Shown here piece by piece: positions 47,113 through 56,768 of a stretch of DNA of 64,000 nucleotides (position 1 is its first letter; each line of letters begins with the position of its first letter). Below the pieces are notes generated by a model. That model was not told the origin of the DNA, did no database searches, and saw nothing but the letters and a program-made list of their open reading frames with translations. The position numbers and the translations under genes are program-made. This DNA is from Oryzomonas japonica (GTDB lineage: Bacteria > Desulfobacterota > Desulfuromonadia > Geobacterales > Pseudopelobacteraceae). The DNA lies in the NCBI RefSeq assembly GCF_008802365.1, contig NZ_VZQZ01000002.1, positions 186,001-250,000 on the forward strand, written 5' to 3'.

Positions 47113-47799
47113 GTGGATTTTAGACTTAGAATGATCATGGCTTCGGTTGTACCGATTGTATTCTGTTATCTGAATGCAACGGCAGCTTTTTGCGGCTGGT
47201 ATGCCGGGACGGGTGTTTCCGGGTCAAAGCATGATCTCAATATGTTCAGTAGCTCAAGCGACCTGCAGGAGCGGGTTTGTATCTACTGCCACGTTCCGCA
47301 TCATGCTGCTGGAGATACCCTGGCCTCGACCCCGGTCTGGGATGAGGTAAAGTCCGGCAAGGTGTTTACGCCATACAAAAGCGCAACATTCGATGCTACC
47401 GTCGTTGATCCTCTCGTCGGGCCGACAAGGTTGTGCCTCTCATGCCACGACGGCGTCGTGGCCAGCGATAACCACCCAAACTTGAGAAGCGACAGCTATG
47501 GTGGGGCGGGTATTGCGATTAATGGTGATCTGAGCAACGATCATCCTGTCGGTTTCAGCTATCTGGAAGTGGTAAACAATAAGCCGAATGCGTACAGGTC
47601 GCCGAATGCGCTATGGCTTGACGGAAACGGCTCAGTCACGGTGGCAAGCTGTCTGTATAATAATGCCATTGTTACCTGTGTTACCTGTCACGACCCTCAT
47701 AATAAAAAGAATGTGTCAGACCCCAACAATACCTATAATTACTTTGTCTATTCCCGGCAGGCACACTCATCTCTCTGCCAAAGCTGCCATATAAAATAG
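47113..47799 (+). CDS. Secreted tetraheme c-type cytochrome
   Basis: The 228-residue protein contains four CxxCH haem sites: CIYCH (56-60), CLSCH (108-112), CVTCH (189-193) and CQSCH (222-226). The first and third are followed by VPHH and DPHN, as in many Geobacter multihaem proteins with paired CxxCH. A hydrophobic signal (MASVVPIVFCYLNATAAF) precedes. The start is uncertain: GTG at 47113 or ATG at 47131 or 47137, none with a good ribosome site. It presumably moves electrons in the periplasm or outside the cell. Confidence 0.85.
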   Translation: MDFRLRMIMASVVPIVFCYLNATAAFCGWYAGTGVSGSKHDLNMFSSSSDLQERVCIYCHVPHHAAGDTLASTPVWDEVKSGKVFTPYKSATFDATVVDPLVGPTRLCLSCHDGVVASDNHPNLRSDSYGGAGIAINGDLSNDHPVGFSYLEVVNNKPNAYRSPNALWLDGNGSVTVASCLYNNAIVTCVTCHDPHNKKNVSDPNNTYNYFVYSRQAHSSLCQSCHIK

Positions 47800-47827
47800 T
47801 ACCTCCTGCAGCAGGCAATGAGGCGCA

Positions 47828-48955
47828 TCACTCGTCGCGCTTCACCTTCCGTTCATTCCCCAGGTATTCCCTCAGAAACGCACCCTTGTATTCCATGAAC
47901 CGGTCATTGGCGATTGCCTCCCTGATCTCAGCCATCATGGTCAGGTAGAAGTGGATGTTGTGCAGGGCGGATAAGATCGCCGAAAGCACCTCGTTGGCCA
48001 CAAACAGATGGTGAAGGTAAGCGCGGGTGAAATGGCGGCAGGTGTAGCAGTCGCAGCTGGGGTCAATGGGGAAAAAATCCCGTTTGTAGTTCTTGTTGGT
48101 TAGACGGATCTTGCCCCGCCGGGTGAAGAGTGTCGCGCTCCGGGCGTAGCGGGTGGGAATGACGCAGTCGAACATGTCGACACCACGCTCAACGCTCTCC
48201 AGGATGTCTTCCGGGAGGCCGACTCCCATCAGGTAACGCGGCTTGTTTTCCGGCAGATGCGGCGCCGTCCAGCCCACCACTTTTTTGAGCAGTTCCAATC
48301 CTTCGCCGACACTGACACCGCCAATGGCATAGCCGGGCAGGTCCAGCTTGCGCATCTCCCGGGCGCACATGGCCCGCAGATCCTCGTACACACTCCCCTG
48401 GACGATGCCGAACAAGGCCTGGCCGTTGTCGGTCATGGCGTTACGGCACTCCTTGAGCCAGCGGATGGTCTTTTTCGTGGACTGCTCGGCGTACGCCTTG
48501 TCGCAAGGGTAGGGGATGCACTCGTCGAAGGCCATGATGATATCGGCCCCCAGGTCCTGTTGAATACGGGTGGCGCTGGCCGGGTCGAGATAGATTTCCT
48601 CACCGGTCACCTCGTGTTTGAAGAAAACGCCATCCTCGGTGATCCGTTTATTGGGAAGGGAAAAAACCTGAAATCCGCCCGAGTCGGTCAGAATCGGTTT
48701 GTCCCACGACATGAATTTGTGCAGACCGCCAGCCTTTTTCACCAGACCTTCGCCCGGTTGTAAATGAAGGTGATAGGTGTTGCTGAGAATGATCCGCGCC
48801 CCGGTTTCCTCTATCTGCGCAGGGGTGAGCGGTTTCATGGCGCCGTGGGTGGCCACCGGCATGAAAATCGGCGTGGGAATCTCCCCCCGCGAGGTAGTGA
48901 TAAGGCCCAGTCGGGCGGCACAATGCTTGTCTTTTTTTATTAATTGGAATAACAT
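47828..48955 (-). CDS. tgt: Queuine/preQ1 tRNA-ribosyltransferase
   Basis: The 375-residue enzyme exchanges guanine-34 for preQ1 in tRNAs with GUN anticodons. LTDSGGFQVFSL and the nucleophile-bearing GIVQGS and DMFDCVIPTR stretches are clear, and the zinc site near the end reads CDCYTCRHFTRAYLHHL. GAGGGG precedes the start. It is separate from queDE in this window but belongs to the same queuosine pathway. Confidence 0.96.
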   Translation of the reverse strand: MLFQLIKKDKHCAARLGLITTSRGEIPTPIFMPVATHGAMKPLTPAQIEETGARIILSNTYHLHLQPGEGLVKKAGGLHKFMSWDKPILTDSGGFQVFSLPNKRITEDGVFFKHEVTGEEIYLDPASATRIQQDLGADIIMAFDECIPYPCDKAYAEQSTKKTIRWLKECRNAMTDNGQALFGIVQGSVYEDLRAMCAREMRKLDLPGYAIGGVSVGEGLELLKKVVGWTAPHLPENKPRYLMGVGLPEDILESVERGVDMFDCVIPTRYARSATLFTRRGKIRLTNKNYKRDFFPIDPSCDCYTCRHFTRAYLHHLFVANEVLSAILSALHNIHFYLTMMAEIREAIANDRFMEYKGAFLREYLGNERKVKRDE

Positions 48956-49124
48956 CTAACCCCTCGTTATCAATTCTGTTCTAAATCTTGTTCGCATCGT
49001 AGCTACGGTGACCGGGTCACGGAGAGGTACAGGTGTGAATCATATCATATGTTCGTAACAAAATGCTTACGATAGCGTGTAGTTTACTATCAGAATGTCG
49101 CTCCAAATGCAATCCCGGTGATGC

Positions 49125-49199
49125 TTGACGCCTGGAGCTGTTTCGCCTGTATTCTGTATACACAAAACCCTTGCAATTTTTTATAACGGTGTTTACTAT
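49125..49199 (+). promoter_or_regulatory. frd upstream region with icd-like operator and candidate promoters
   Basis: GTATTC-T-GTATAC (49149-49161), followed by ACAAAA, matches the core of the palindrome upstream of icd with one base changed. TTGACG (49125-49130) stands 17-19 bases before possible -10 boxes inside the site (TGTATT or TATTCT). A second promoter-like pair TTGCAA (49171-49176) and TACTAT (49194-49199) with a 17-nt spacer lies downstream. The whole gap from tgt (48956) to frdC (49405) is 450 bp and also carries a leader ORF. Confidence 0.55.
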
Positions 49200-49280
49200 G
49201 CCCTGTCTGGATTCCACAGAGAAAATGACATGGCATTAATTGCATGACTGCCGCATCAAATACACTCGAAGGAGGATAGA

Positions 49281-49364
49281 ATGCAGGTCGTCTCAAGGTC
49301 GTGTTGGCGTGGTCCCCCGCCTTTCCCTTATCATCTCGCTATCCCCATGCTTTATTTCCATTGA
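49281..49364 (+). CDS. Possible 27-codon leader peptide ahead of frdC
   Basis: ATG at 49281 is preceded by AAGGAGGATAGA, the best ribosome site in the region. The frame encodes MQVVSRSCWRGPPPFPYHLA and seven more residues, then TGA at 49362. It contains a run of three prolines, a known ribosome-stalling context, and ends 41 bases before frdC. I see no homology. It could be a translated attenuator or a chance ORF; the strong ribosome site argues for translation. Confidence 0.4.
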   Translation: MQVVSRSCWRGPPPFPYHLAIPMLYFH

Positions 49365-49405
49365 TGCTCCGAGCGTTATTACCATCTTAAAAAGGAAGGA
49401 ACTCT

Positions 49406-50074
49406 ATGCAACTACTATCATCGTCTATCGGCAGAAAGATCGTGATGGCGATCACGGGACTGCTCATGATCTTGTTTGTCGTGGTCCATCTGATCGGCAA
49501 TACGACCATTTTTGGCTGGATCAGCGGAGGCATCAACGCCTATGCCCACCACCTCCATGCGTTTCCTCCCCTGGTGTGGGCATTCCGGGCCTTCATGCTG
49601 GCTGCCGTTTCCATCCATATCTGGTACGGCATTCAGTTGACCATTGAGAATCGCGGCGGCCGGTCCCAACCGTATGCCGTCAAGGCGACCCAGAAGGCCA
49701 CGTTTGCCAGCGAGAACATGATCTGGACCGGCCTGCTCCTTCTCTGCTTCATTATTTATCACCTGTTGCACTTCACCATGAAGGTCGTCCCCGGCATGGC
49801 CCTGGTGCCCGATGCCGAAGGGGCGATCAACGTCTTTACCATGGTAGTCTCCAGCTTCCAGAACTTTTTTGTGGCCTTCATCTATGTGGCGGCTATGGTG
49901 ACCCTGTTTCTGCATCTGTCACACGGCATCCAGAGCTTTTTCCAGACGATGGGGTGGAGTACCGACAGGACGCTGCCGGTCTATGTCAAGGCTGGCACCC
50001 TGGTTGCGCTGGTTTTGTTTCTGGGGTACGTCGCCGTTCCGTTGTCAATCTTTGCTGGAATTCTGAAAGGTTAA
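49406..50074 (+). CDS. frdC: Succinate dehydrogenase/fumarate reductase, cytochrome b subunit
   Basis: The 222-residue membrane subunit has five likely helices (for instance [20 protein letters not shown]). The haem-ligand histidines lie in these helices ([46 protein letters not shown]), as in the B. subtilis/Wolinella-type diheme cytochrome b. It exchanges electrons with the menaquinone pool. GGAAGGAA lies before the start. It is the first gene of frdCAB. Confidence 0.94.
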   Translation: MQLLSSSIGRKIVMAITGLLMILFVVVHLIGNTTIFGWISGGINAYAHHLHAFPPLVWAFRAFMLAAVSIHIWYGIQLTIENRGGRSQPYAVKATQKATFASENMIWTGLLLLCFIIYHLLHFTMKVVPGMALVPDAEGAINVFTMVVSSFQNFFVAFIYVAAMVTLFLHLSHGIQSFFQTMGWSTDRTLPVYVKAGTLVALVLFLGYVAVPLSIFAGILKG

Positions 50075-50084
50075 GGGGGTTACC

Positions 50085-51998
50085 GTGATACTTGATGGAA
50101 AATGTCCAACCGGACCGATTGAGCAAACCTGGGACAAACACCGCTTTGACCTGAAACTGGTCAATCCTGCCAATAAACGGAAGTACAACGTCATCGTGGT
50201 CGGCACCGGCCTGGCCGGGGGCGCTGCCGCGGCTTCCCTGGGAGAGTTGGGCTACAATGTGCAAGCGTTCTGTTATCAGGACAGCCCGCGCCGCGCCCAC
50301 TCCATAGCCGCTCAGGGTGGTATCAATGCTGCCAAGGCATATCCCAACGACGGCGACTCCATCTATCGCCTGTTTTATGACACCATCAAGGGGGGGGACT
50401 TTCGCGCCCGCGAAGCCGACGTCTGGCGTCTGGCCCAGGTGTCCAACAACATCATCGACCAGTGTGTGGCCCAAGGCATCCCCTTTGCCCGCGACTATGC
50501 CGGCTATCTGGATAACCGCTCCTTCGGCGGCGCCCAGGTCTCCCGAACTTTCTACGCCCGCGGTCAGACGGGTCAGCAACTCCTGTTGGGGGCCTACTCG
50601 GCTCTGTCCCGCCAGATCAAGGCCGGCACGGTCAAGATGTATAACCGCCGCGAGATGCTTGACCTGGTCGTGGTGGACGGCGTGGCTCGCGGTATCACCG
50701 TGCGCAACCTGGTGACCGGCGCGCTGGAAAGTTACGCCGCCGATGCCGTCTGCCTCTGCACCGGAGGGTATGTCAACGTATTCTACCTCTCCACCAACGC
50801 CATGGGGTGTTCGGTTACGGCCAACTGGAAGGCCCACAAAAAGGGCGCCCTGTTTGCCAACCCTTGCTACACCCAGATACATCCGACCTGCATTCCCCAG
50901 GCCGGCGACTACCAGTCCAAGCTGACCCTCATGTCGGAGTCGCTGCGTAACGACGGGCGTTGCTGGGCACCCAAGAAAAAGGGTGACACCCGTCCTCCCA
51001 ACCAGATCCCCGAGGAAGATCGCGATTACTATCTGGAGCGCAAGTACCCGAGCTTCGGCAACCTGGCCCCGCGTGACATCGCCTCCCGCGCCGCCAAGGA
51101 ACAGTGTGACGAGGGGCGCGGCGTCGGTCCGGGTGGCCGCGGCGTGTATCTGGATTTTGCCGATTCCATCAAACGCCTCAGCGAGGACACCATCCGCGAG
51201 CGCTACGGCAACCTGTTCGAAATGTATGAGAAGATCACCGACGAGAACGCCTACAAGTCGCCGATGCGCATCTACCCTGCACCCCATTACTCCATGGGTG
51301 GTCTCTGGGTCGATTACAACCTGATGAGCAATGTCCCCGGCCTGTTCGTGCTAGGTGAGGCCAACTTCTCGGTCCACGGCGCCAACCGCCTGGGGGCGTC
51401 GGCCCTGATGCAGGGGTTGGCCGACGGTTACTTCGTCATTCCCTATACTATCGGCGGTTATCTGGCCACCGTCAAGCCGGGTCAGGTCAAGGAAGATCAC
51501 GCCGAGTTCAAGAAGTCCATGGAGGACGTCAACAAGGACGTCAACAAGCTCCTCTCCATCAATGGTAAGCGCACTGTTACCGACTTCATGCGGGAACTGG
51601 GCACCATGATGTGGGAAAATTGCGGCATGGCGCGTACCAAGGAGTCCTTGGAGGCAAATATCAAGAAGATTCCGGCCCTGCGCGAGGAGTTCTGGAAGAA
51701 CGTCAAGGTCTCCGGCAGCGGCGCCGATCTCAATCAACAGTTGGAGAACGCCGGCCGCACCGCCGACTTCCTGGAGTTCGGCGAACTCCTGTGCCGCGAC
51801 GCATTGCACCGCAACGAGTCCTGCGGCGGCCATTTCCGGTCGGAATACCAGTACGATGACGGCGAGGCCAAGCGCGACGACGTCAACTACTGCTATGTGG
51901 GCGCCTGGGAGTTCAAGGGCGTGGGTGTTGAACCCGAACTGCACAAGGAGCCGTTGAAATTCGAGAACGTACATCTCGCCGTAAGGAGCTACAAATAA
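50085..51998 (+). CDS. frdA: Succinate dehydrogenase/fumarate reductase, flavoprotein subunit
   Basis: The 637-residue protein starts at GTG after AAGGGGG. FAD binds at [20 protein letters not shown], and the covalent FAD site is [16 protein letters not shown] (His72). The active-site region has HPTCIPQ, and [22 protein letters not shown] and the capping [12 protein letters not shown] are conserved. The order C-A-B and the length match the Wolinella/Geobacter type, which works as fumarate reductase or succinate dehydrogenase. In acetate oxidation it would run as the dehydrogenase. Confidence 0.96.
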   Translation: MILDGKCPTGPIEQTWDKHRFDLKLVNPANKRKYNVIVVGTGLAGGAAAASLGELGYNVQAFCYQDSPRRAHSIAAQGGINAAKAYPNDGDSIYRLFYDTIKGGDFRAREADVWRLAQVSNNIIDQCVAQGIPFARDYAGYLDNRSFGGAQVSRTFYARGQTGQQLLLGAYSALSRQIKAGTVKMYNRREMLDLVVVDGVARGITVRNLVTGALESYAADAVCLCTGGYVNVFYLSTNAMGCSVTANWKAHKKGALFANPCYTQIHPTCIPQAGDYQSKLTLMSESLRNDGRCWAPKKKGDTRPPNQIPEEDRDYYLERKYPSFGNLAPRDIASRAAKEQCDEGRGVGPGGRGVYLDFADSIKRLSEDTIRERYGNLFEMYEKITDENAYKSPMRIYPAPHYSMGGLWVDYNLMSNVPGLFVLGEANFSVHGANRLGASALMQGLADGYFVIPYTIGGYLATVKPGQVKEDHAEFKKSMEDVNKDVNKLLSINGKRTVTDFMRELGTMMWENCGMARTKESLEANIKKIPALREEFWKNVKVSGSGADLNQQLENAGRTADFLEFGELLCRDALHRNESCGGHFRSEYQYDDGEAKRDDVNYCYVGAWEFKGVGVEPELHKEPLKFENVHLAVRSYK

Positions 51999-52756
51999 TG
52001 AGCGATCACAAGACCATGACACTGACACTGATCGTGTGGCGCCAGAAAAATGCCAGCGATCCGGGCAAATTTGAAACCTATACCGCTAAGAACATCACCG
52101 AGCACCATTCCTTTTTGGAGATGCTCGACTGCGTCAACGAGGACCTGATCCTCGAAGGCAGGGAGCCGATCGTATTTGACCACGACTGCCGCGAGGGTAT
52201 CTGCGGCATGTGTTCCCAGGTGATCAACGGCGCACCCCATGGCGGTCAGGTGCGCACCACCGTCTGCCAACTCCATATGCGCAAATTCAAGGATGGCGAT
52301 ACCATCTACATTGAGCCCTGGAGGGCGCGCGCCTTTCCGATCATTAAAGACTTGATCGTCGACCGCTCCGCCCTGGATACCATTATCCAGGCCGGTGGCT
52401 ATACCTCCTGCCATACCGGTGGGGTGGCCGACGGCAATGCCATCCTGATCCCCAAGCCGGTAGCCGACGAGGCCATGGATGCCGCCGAATGCATCGGCTG
52501 CGGAGCCTGCGTGGCTGGTTGCCCCAACGGCGCCGCCATGCTGTTCACCGGGGCCAAGGTTTCCCAGTTAGCGCTCCTGCCCCAAGGCAAGACAGAGGCG
52601 GCCGCCCGCGTCACCGCCATGACCAAGGCCATGGCTGAATGCGGTTTCGGCAACTGCACCAATCATTACGAGTGCCAGGCCGCCTGCCCCAAGGGGATCA
52701 ACGTCAAGTTCATCGCCCGCATGAATCGGGAGTTTTTGAAGGCGCAATTCGCCTAA
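51998..52756 (+). CDS. frdB: Succinate dehydrogenase/fumarate reductase, iron-sulfur subunit
   Basis: The 252-residue subunit carries a plant-type [2Fe-2S] motif (CREGICGMC with a later VCQL cysteine), a [4Fe-4S] motif ([12 protein letters not shown]) and a third cluster ([17 protein letters not shown]). It connects the flavin with the cytochrome. The ATG overlaps the frdA stop by one base (TAATG). A terminator follows 32 bases after the stop. Confidence 0.96.
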   Translation: MSDHKTMTLTLIVWRQKNASDPGKFETYTAKNITEHHSFLEMLDCVNEDLILEGREPIVFDHDCREGICGMCSQVINGAPHGGQVRTTVCQLHMRKFKDGDTIYIEPWRARAFPIIKDLIVDRSALDTIIQAGGYTSCHTGGVADGNAILIPKPVADEAMDAAECIGCGACVAGCPNGAAMLFTGAKVSQLALLPQGKTEAAARVTAMTKAMAECGFGNCTNHYECQAACPKGINVKFIARMNREFLKAQFA

Positions 52757-52787
52757 TTCTGATACGTTTTACGGCAATATGTGTTAC

Positions 52788-52822
52788 AATCGGGGCATCC
52801 TGCAGGACGCCCCGATTTTTTT
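52788..52822 (+). terminator. Terminator of frdCAB
   Basis: ATCGGGGC and GCCCCGAT form an 8-bp stem with inner TCC/GGA pairs and a T-run of seven. It separates frdB from the Cas6-like gene that starts 21 bases later. Confidence 0.92.
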
Positions 52823-52842
52823 ATCGAGAATGAGGATTTTAC

Positions 52843-53763
52843 TTGGATTTCAGTTTCGTTCACCTGCGTTTTACCATCCATACCAGTGATGTTTCCCGTG
52901 TGGTTTCGTATCTGTACCGCAGTGGCCCGGACTTTGCCGAGGTGTTCAGAAAGCTCGTCTGCACTGGAAATGCATTCGCATGCTCAACGGGCTCCGATTG
53001 TACGGAGTGCCCCTATTGTGTATTGTTCAGCCAGCAGCTTGGTGCCGACCCTTCTGCAGTGAGGTGCCATCAAAAGCCCCCCTTGCCGTTCATCTTTTCG
53101 TTCCCGCCCCACGGCGCCGCCCCGAGACAGGCCGACAATTTCGCCTGCACGCTGGTTCTGGTGGGAAAAGCGCTCAACCATACGTCGGAGTTCATAAGCG
53201 CATTCCGTTCCCTGCTCGCAAACGGGCACAACGCGGGGCACTTTGCTACGGCGGCAATTTCCCGGGTGGAATCCTTGGACTTCCACGGGAATCCAGCCGT
53301 TATAGCTACAGGGGATGGTGCGCCGGATCTGGGAAACCTGGTTACCCTTGACGCCCACGGCATTGTTGATAGCCGTTGCCGTCCGACCGATGCCGTGGGG
53401 GTCGCTTTCATAACCCCGCTGAAGCTGGCGAAGAGCGGCAAGGTCATGAACTCTTTCGATGCCGGGCAGTTTGTCCGTTCACTGATGCGCAGGGTCTCTG
53501 CCCTGGCCTACTACTATTGCGGCTACGAGATGCGGGACAACTTCAGGGAGTATGCCCATGTTGCCAACCGTATCGAACTGCTTGAAGATAATTTTTTTTA
53601 CGCCGACGCCGGCCGCCGTTCCATGGCCCTGTCCGGGGTCATGGGAGATGGCGTGCTGAACGGCGATTTCAACGATCTTATGCCATTTCTGGCGCTGGGG
53701 GAGTATCTGCATTTGGGCAAGGGTGCCTCCTACGGGATGGGGCATTACCGGTTGGCGTGGTGA
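52843..53763 (+). CDS. Orphan Cas6-like RAMP protein
   Basis: The 306-residue protein starts at a TTG with TGAGGA about 8 bases upstream. It resembles the Cas6 C-terminal RAMP family: a glycine-rich end LHLGKGASYGMGHYRL (residues 289-304), a Cys cluster CSTGSDCTECPYC (47-59) and QKPPLPFIFSFPPH. Cas6 proteins cut CRISPR precursor RNA. No CRISPR array or other cas gene exists in this window, so any RNA target must be elsewhere or the role has changed. It follows the frd terminator and may be read from its own promoter or by readthrough. Confidence 0.72.
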   Translation: MDFSFVHLRFTIHTSDVSRVVSYLYRSGPDFAEVFRKLVCTGNAFACSTGSDCTECPYCVLFSQQLGADPSAVRCHQKPPLPFIFSFPPHGAAPRQADNFACTLVLVGKALNHTSEFISAFRSLLANGHNAGHFATAAISRVESLDFHGNPAVIATGDGAPDLGNLVTLDAHGIVDSRCRPTDAVGVAFITPLKLAKSGKVMNSFDAGQFVRSLMRRVSALAYYYCGYEMRDNFREYAHVANRIELLEDNFFYADAGRRSMALSGVMGDGVLNGDFNDLMPFLALGEYLHLGKGASYGMGHYRLAW

Positions 53764-53807
53764 AATGCCCGGTTTTAACTCGCAACTTTGCAGGCCGCTC
53801 GGTATAA

Positions 53808-53836
53808 TTGACGAAAAAATATAATTACTGTATTTT
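53808..53836 (+). promoter_or_regulatory. Candidate promoter of the radical SAM/acyl operon
   Basis: TTGACG (53808-53813), a 17-nt AT-rich spacer and TATTTT (53831-53836) lie 18 bases ahead of the GTG start of the deacetylase gene. The whole gap is markedly AT-rich. It is the only clear promoter candidate before the eleven-gene run. Confidence 0.5.
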
Positions 53837-53854
53837 TTAAAATCTTGGAGGATT

Positions 53855-54691
53855 GTGGCGAAGCAAGCGGTACATAGCCTATCGGTTGACCTGGAGGATT
53901 GGTTTCACGTCTGTGGCCTCAAACAGCAACCGTGTATCCCGCCTGATGACTGGCGTGTCCACAGAGCCACGGAGGTGCTGCTTGACCTGTTCGCAGAGTT
54001 TGGGGTAAAAATAACCTTTTTTGTCCTTGGCTGTGTGGCAGAGGCTGATCCGGAGTTGGTGCGCACTATTCATCGGCAGGGGCATGAGATCGCCTCCCAC
54101 GGCTATTCGCACCGTCTGGTCCACGAACTTAGCTCGGCGGAGTTTGCGGATGAATTGCAAAAGACCGAAGACGTTATCATAGGGATCACCGGTAGCTTGC
54201 CGGTCGGATTTCGCGCACCCCAGTGGTCGGCAACAGCCCATACCCCCTGGTTTGACGACATCCTGGCGCAGCGCGGCTATCGCTACGACTCCAGCCGCAA
54301 CCCGCTGCCCTTTATCGGGGAGCAAAACGCTGCACGTCACCCGTACCGGATTGAGACGGCGCACGGGGCATTGTGGGAGATACCTCCCATGGTGTCAGGA
54401 TCACCCCTGGGAAATCTGCCCACCGGCGGCGGATGGGGATTCCGCCTGTTTCCATTCGGGATGATCGCGGCGACGGTCGAGAGGTATGGTCGGGCCGGTC
54501 GGCCGGCAGTGTTGTACCTGCATCCTCGTGAGGTTGACCCCATGGGGCCGCGTCTCAAATTGCCGCTCCTGAAACGATTTGCCTCCTACGGGACGCGGCG
54601 GGATGCGCTGCCGCGGCTGCGGAGGTTGCTGGGCAGCTACACGTTTACCACCTTGCGGGAAATGGTCGATTCATGGCAGCCTGCATCCTGA
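53855..54691 (+). CDS. Polysaccharide deacetylase (NodB-type)
   Basis: The 278-residue protein starts at GTG with TTGGAGG at about 5 bases. NodB motifs: SVDLEDWFH (Asp12 and Asp15 region), ITFFVLG, then SHGYSH (metal His82 and His86) and GFRAPQWS. The VDLEDWFH start matches the subgroup found in exopolysaccharide gene clusters. It removes acetyl groups from amino-sugar polymers, or acts on a glycolipid. It has no signal peptide, so it may act in the cytoplasm. It overlaps the glycosyltransferase by 19 bases. Confidence 0.85.
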   Translation: MAKQAVHSLSVDLEDWFHVCGLKQQPCIPPDDWRVHRATEVLLDLFAEFGVKITFFVLGCVAEADPELVRTIHRQGHEIASHGYSHRLVHELSSAEFADELQKTEDVIIGITGSLPVGFRAPQWSATAHTPWFDDILAQRGYRYDSSRNPLPFIGEQNAARHPYRIETAHGALWEIPPMVSGSPLGNLPTGGGWGFRLFPFGMIAATVERYGRAGRPAVLYLHPREVDPMGPRLKLPLLKRFASYGTRRDALPRLRRLLGSYTFTTLREMVDSWQPAS

Positions 54692-55335
54692 TCCCGGCGT
54701 TCAACGCCGCGAAAACCCTGGCTGCGATCCTGGACGAGTGCTCCGGCCTGGGGTATCCGTTGGTGGTGGTGGATGACGGGTCGACCGATGCCACGGCGAG
54801 CATAGCTGCCGGACATGGGGCGCTCCTGCTGCGCCATAATCGCAATCGGGGCAAGGGAAGGGCGCTCAGAACCGGTTTTGCGTGGGCGCTGGAGCATGAC
54901 TGCGATGCCGTAGTAACCCTTGATGCCGATGGCCAGCATGATGTATCCTCGGTTCCCCGGGTGGTCGCTGCCGCCCGGGATGGCAGTTTCGATATCCTGA
55001 TCGCCTCCCGTTTCAGCCAGTTCCAGGAGATGGGCGGCCTGCGCAAGGTCTGGAACCGTTTCGGGGTCTGGTGCATGCGCCAGCGGACCGGGTTTGAGAT
55101 CAGCGACAGCCAGTCCGGGTTCCGTTGTTATTCCGGGCGGCTGCTCCGCTCGGTCGCGCTTGCTGCCGACGGTTATAACCTGGAGATGGAGATTCTCATG
55201 AAGGCTTGGCGCGGCGGGTTTTCCATCGGTTCCCTTGCGGTGCCGGCTCGGGTGGCCGATGGCCGCGCCACGAGCCATTTTCGTCCGGTGAGGGATACCT
55301 GGAACATCTGCATGACGTTCCTGCGCTACATGTAA
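54673..55335 (+). CDS. Family 2 glycosyltransferase (DPM-like)
   Basis: The 220-residue protein has the GT-A fold of GT2: CILIPAFNAAKTLAAIL, VVDDGSTDATASI, RNRGKGRALRTGF and LDADGQHD with the metal-binding DxD. SDSQSGFRCY is the acceptor-side motif seen in dolichyl-phosphate mannose synthases and their relatives. No membrane helices are present. It would attach one sugar to a lipid or polyprenyl carrier. It shares 19 bases with the deacetylase gene. Confidence 0.87.
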   Translation: MAACILIPAFNAAKTLAAILDECSGLGYPLVVVDDGSTDATASIAAGHGALLLRHNRNRGKGRALRTGFAWALEHDCDAVVTLDADGQHDVSSVPRVVAAARDGSFDILIASRFSQFQEMGGLRKVWNRFGVWCMRQRTGFEISDSQSGFRCYSGRLLRSVALAADGYNLEMEILMKAWRGGFSIGSLAVPARVADGRATSHFRPVRDTWNICMTFLRYM

Positions 55336-55390
55336 AGAAGAGAACACCGACGTACTAACCGAACTGATTCAGACGAGTGGAGTGGAAAGC

Positions 55391-56767
55391 ATGATCCAGA
55401 CACTGAAAAACTATACCAGGGAAAAAGTGCTCTCGTACCTCCTGTCCATGGCGACGAATTCATCGGATGAGACGCTGATCAAGATGACGCACCTGATGGA
55501 ACTGATCCCCAAAAAAGATTACTACAAAGAGCGGATCCGCTGGATTCGCGGCCTGATCCGCGACAAACACCCCAGCATCGAGTTTCCCCGCCGCATCTTG
55601 CGCGATCTGCACCCCAACCAACGGGACAAGTGGATCAGCAACCTGGCCATCAATCACCTGCTGAACGGCACCAACAAGCGCAAGGAGTGGGCCGACCAAA
55701 ACGGCTTCTATCCCCCCTCCACCGTGGTTATCAGCCCGACCATGCGCTGCAATCTCTCCTGCTACGGCTGCTATGCCGGCGATTACAAAAAATCCCTGGA
55801 ACTCTCCCTGGACGAACTTGACTCGGTGCTGAACCAACTCAAGGAGATGGGAATCTATTTTGCGGTCATCTCCGGCGGCGAGCCATTCTACATGAAGGGC
55901 ATCTTCGAGATCTTCAAGAAGCACAGCGATATGGCCTTTCTGGTCTTTACCCACGGCGGCCTGATCGATGAGCAGATGGTGGAGCGGTTGACCGAGGTGG
56001 GCAACGTCATGCCGGCTTTCTCGCTGGAGGGATATGAGCAGGAGACCGACGAACGCCGCGGGGCCGGGCATTTCAAAAAGGTTATGCGGGCCATGGACCT
56101 GCTGCGGGAGGGGGGGCTCTCCTTCTGCGGTTCGTTCACCCATTCCCGCAAGAACACTGACATCATCACCAATCCCCGTTACATCGACATGCTCCTGGAT
56201 AAGGGGGTTTTTGCCATGTGGCTGTTCTCCTACGTGCCGGTGGGGCGCAAACCTGACACGGAGCTGATGCCGACCCCCGAGCAGCGCGATCTCCTGCGCC
56301 GAACGGTGATTGGTTACCGGGCCACCAAGCCGATGCTGTTCGTGGATTTCTGGAATGACGGCCCGATGATCTCCGGCTGTCTGGCCGGAGGGCGAAAATA
56401 TTTCCACATCAATGCCAACGGCGATATCGAACCGTGCGTTTTCTGCCACTTTGCCGTGGATAACATCCGTCGCACGTCACTGCGCGATGCGCTGGCGTCG
56501 CCGCTGTTCCAGAAGATCCGTCAGAAACAGGGGGAGCACGATAACCTGCTGCGCCCCTGCATGCTGATCGATCACCCCGATGCAGGCCGGGAACTGTTCG
56601 CCTCGGAAGGAGCCTACGCCACCCACGAGGGAGCCGACGAGATCTTTACCGGCCTGGCGGACAGTATGGACGACTATTCCCGACGCTACGGCGAGATCGC
56701 CGATGAGGCGTGGGAGGCCGAATTCAAGGGGCACCCAGTCAAAAAGGGAAAGGTGTCGCGCACCTAA
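55391..56767 (+). CDS. Radical SAM protein with SPASM-like C-terminus
   Basis: I use the ATG at 55391 (GGAG 8 bases upstream). Of 458 residues, the first 110 form an unusual helical extension (TREKVLSYLLSMATNSSDE). The cluster motif is CNLSCYGC (Cys120, Cys124, Cys127), followed by VISGGEPF. Later cysteines in SGCLAGG and IEPCVFCHF could hold an auxiliary cluster, as in SPASM proteins, and PCMLIDHPD follows. The substrate is unknown. The next gene, an acyltransferase, begins one base after the stop. Confidence 0.82.
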   Translation: MIQTLKNYTREKVLSYLLSMATNSSDETLIKMTHLMELIPKKDYYKERIRWIRGLIRDKHPSIEFPRRILRDLHPNQRDKWISNLAINHLLNGTNKRKEWADQNGFYPPSTVVISPTMRCNLSCYGCYAGDYKKSLELSLDELDSVLNQLKEMGIYFAVISGGEPFYMKGIFEIFKKHSDMAFLVFTHGGLIDEQMVERLTEVGNVMPAFSLEGYEQETDERRGAGHFKKVMRAMDLLREGGLSFCGSFTHSRKNTDIITNPRYIDMLLDKGVFAMWLFSYVPVGRKPDTELMPTPEQRDLLRRTVIGYRATKPMLFVDFWNDGPMISGCLAGGRKYFHINANGDIEPCVFCHFAVDNIRRTSLRDALASPLFQKIRQKQGEHDNLLRPCMLIDHPDAGRELFASEGAYATHEGADEIFTGLADSMDDYSRRYGEIADEAWEAEFKGHPVKKGKVSRT

Positions 56768-56768
56768 G

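Noticed and set aside
49240-49647. Plus-strand frame of 135 codons over the start of frdC
   Set aside because: It reads through frdC in another frame and has no ribosome site; the better-supported short ORF is at 49281.
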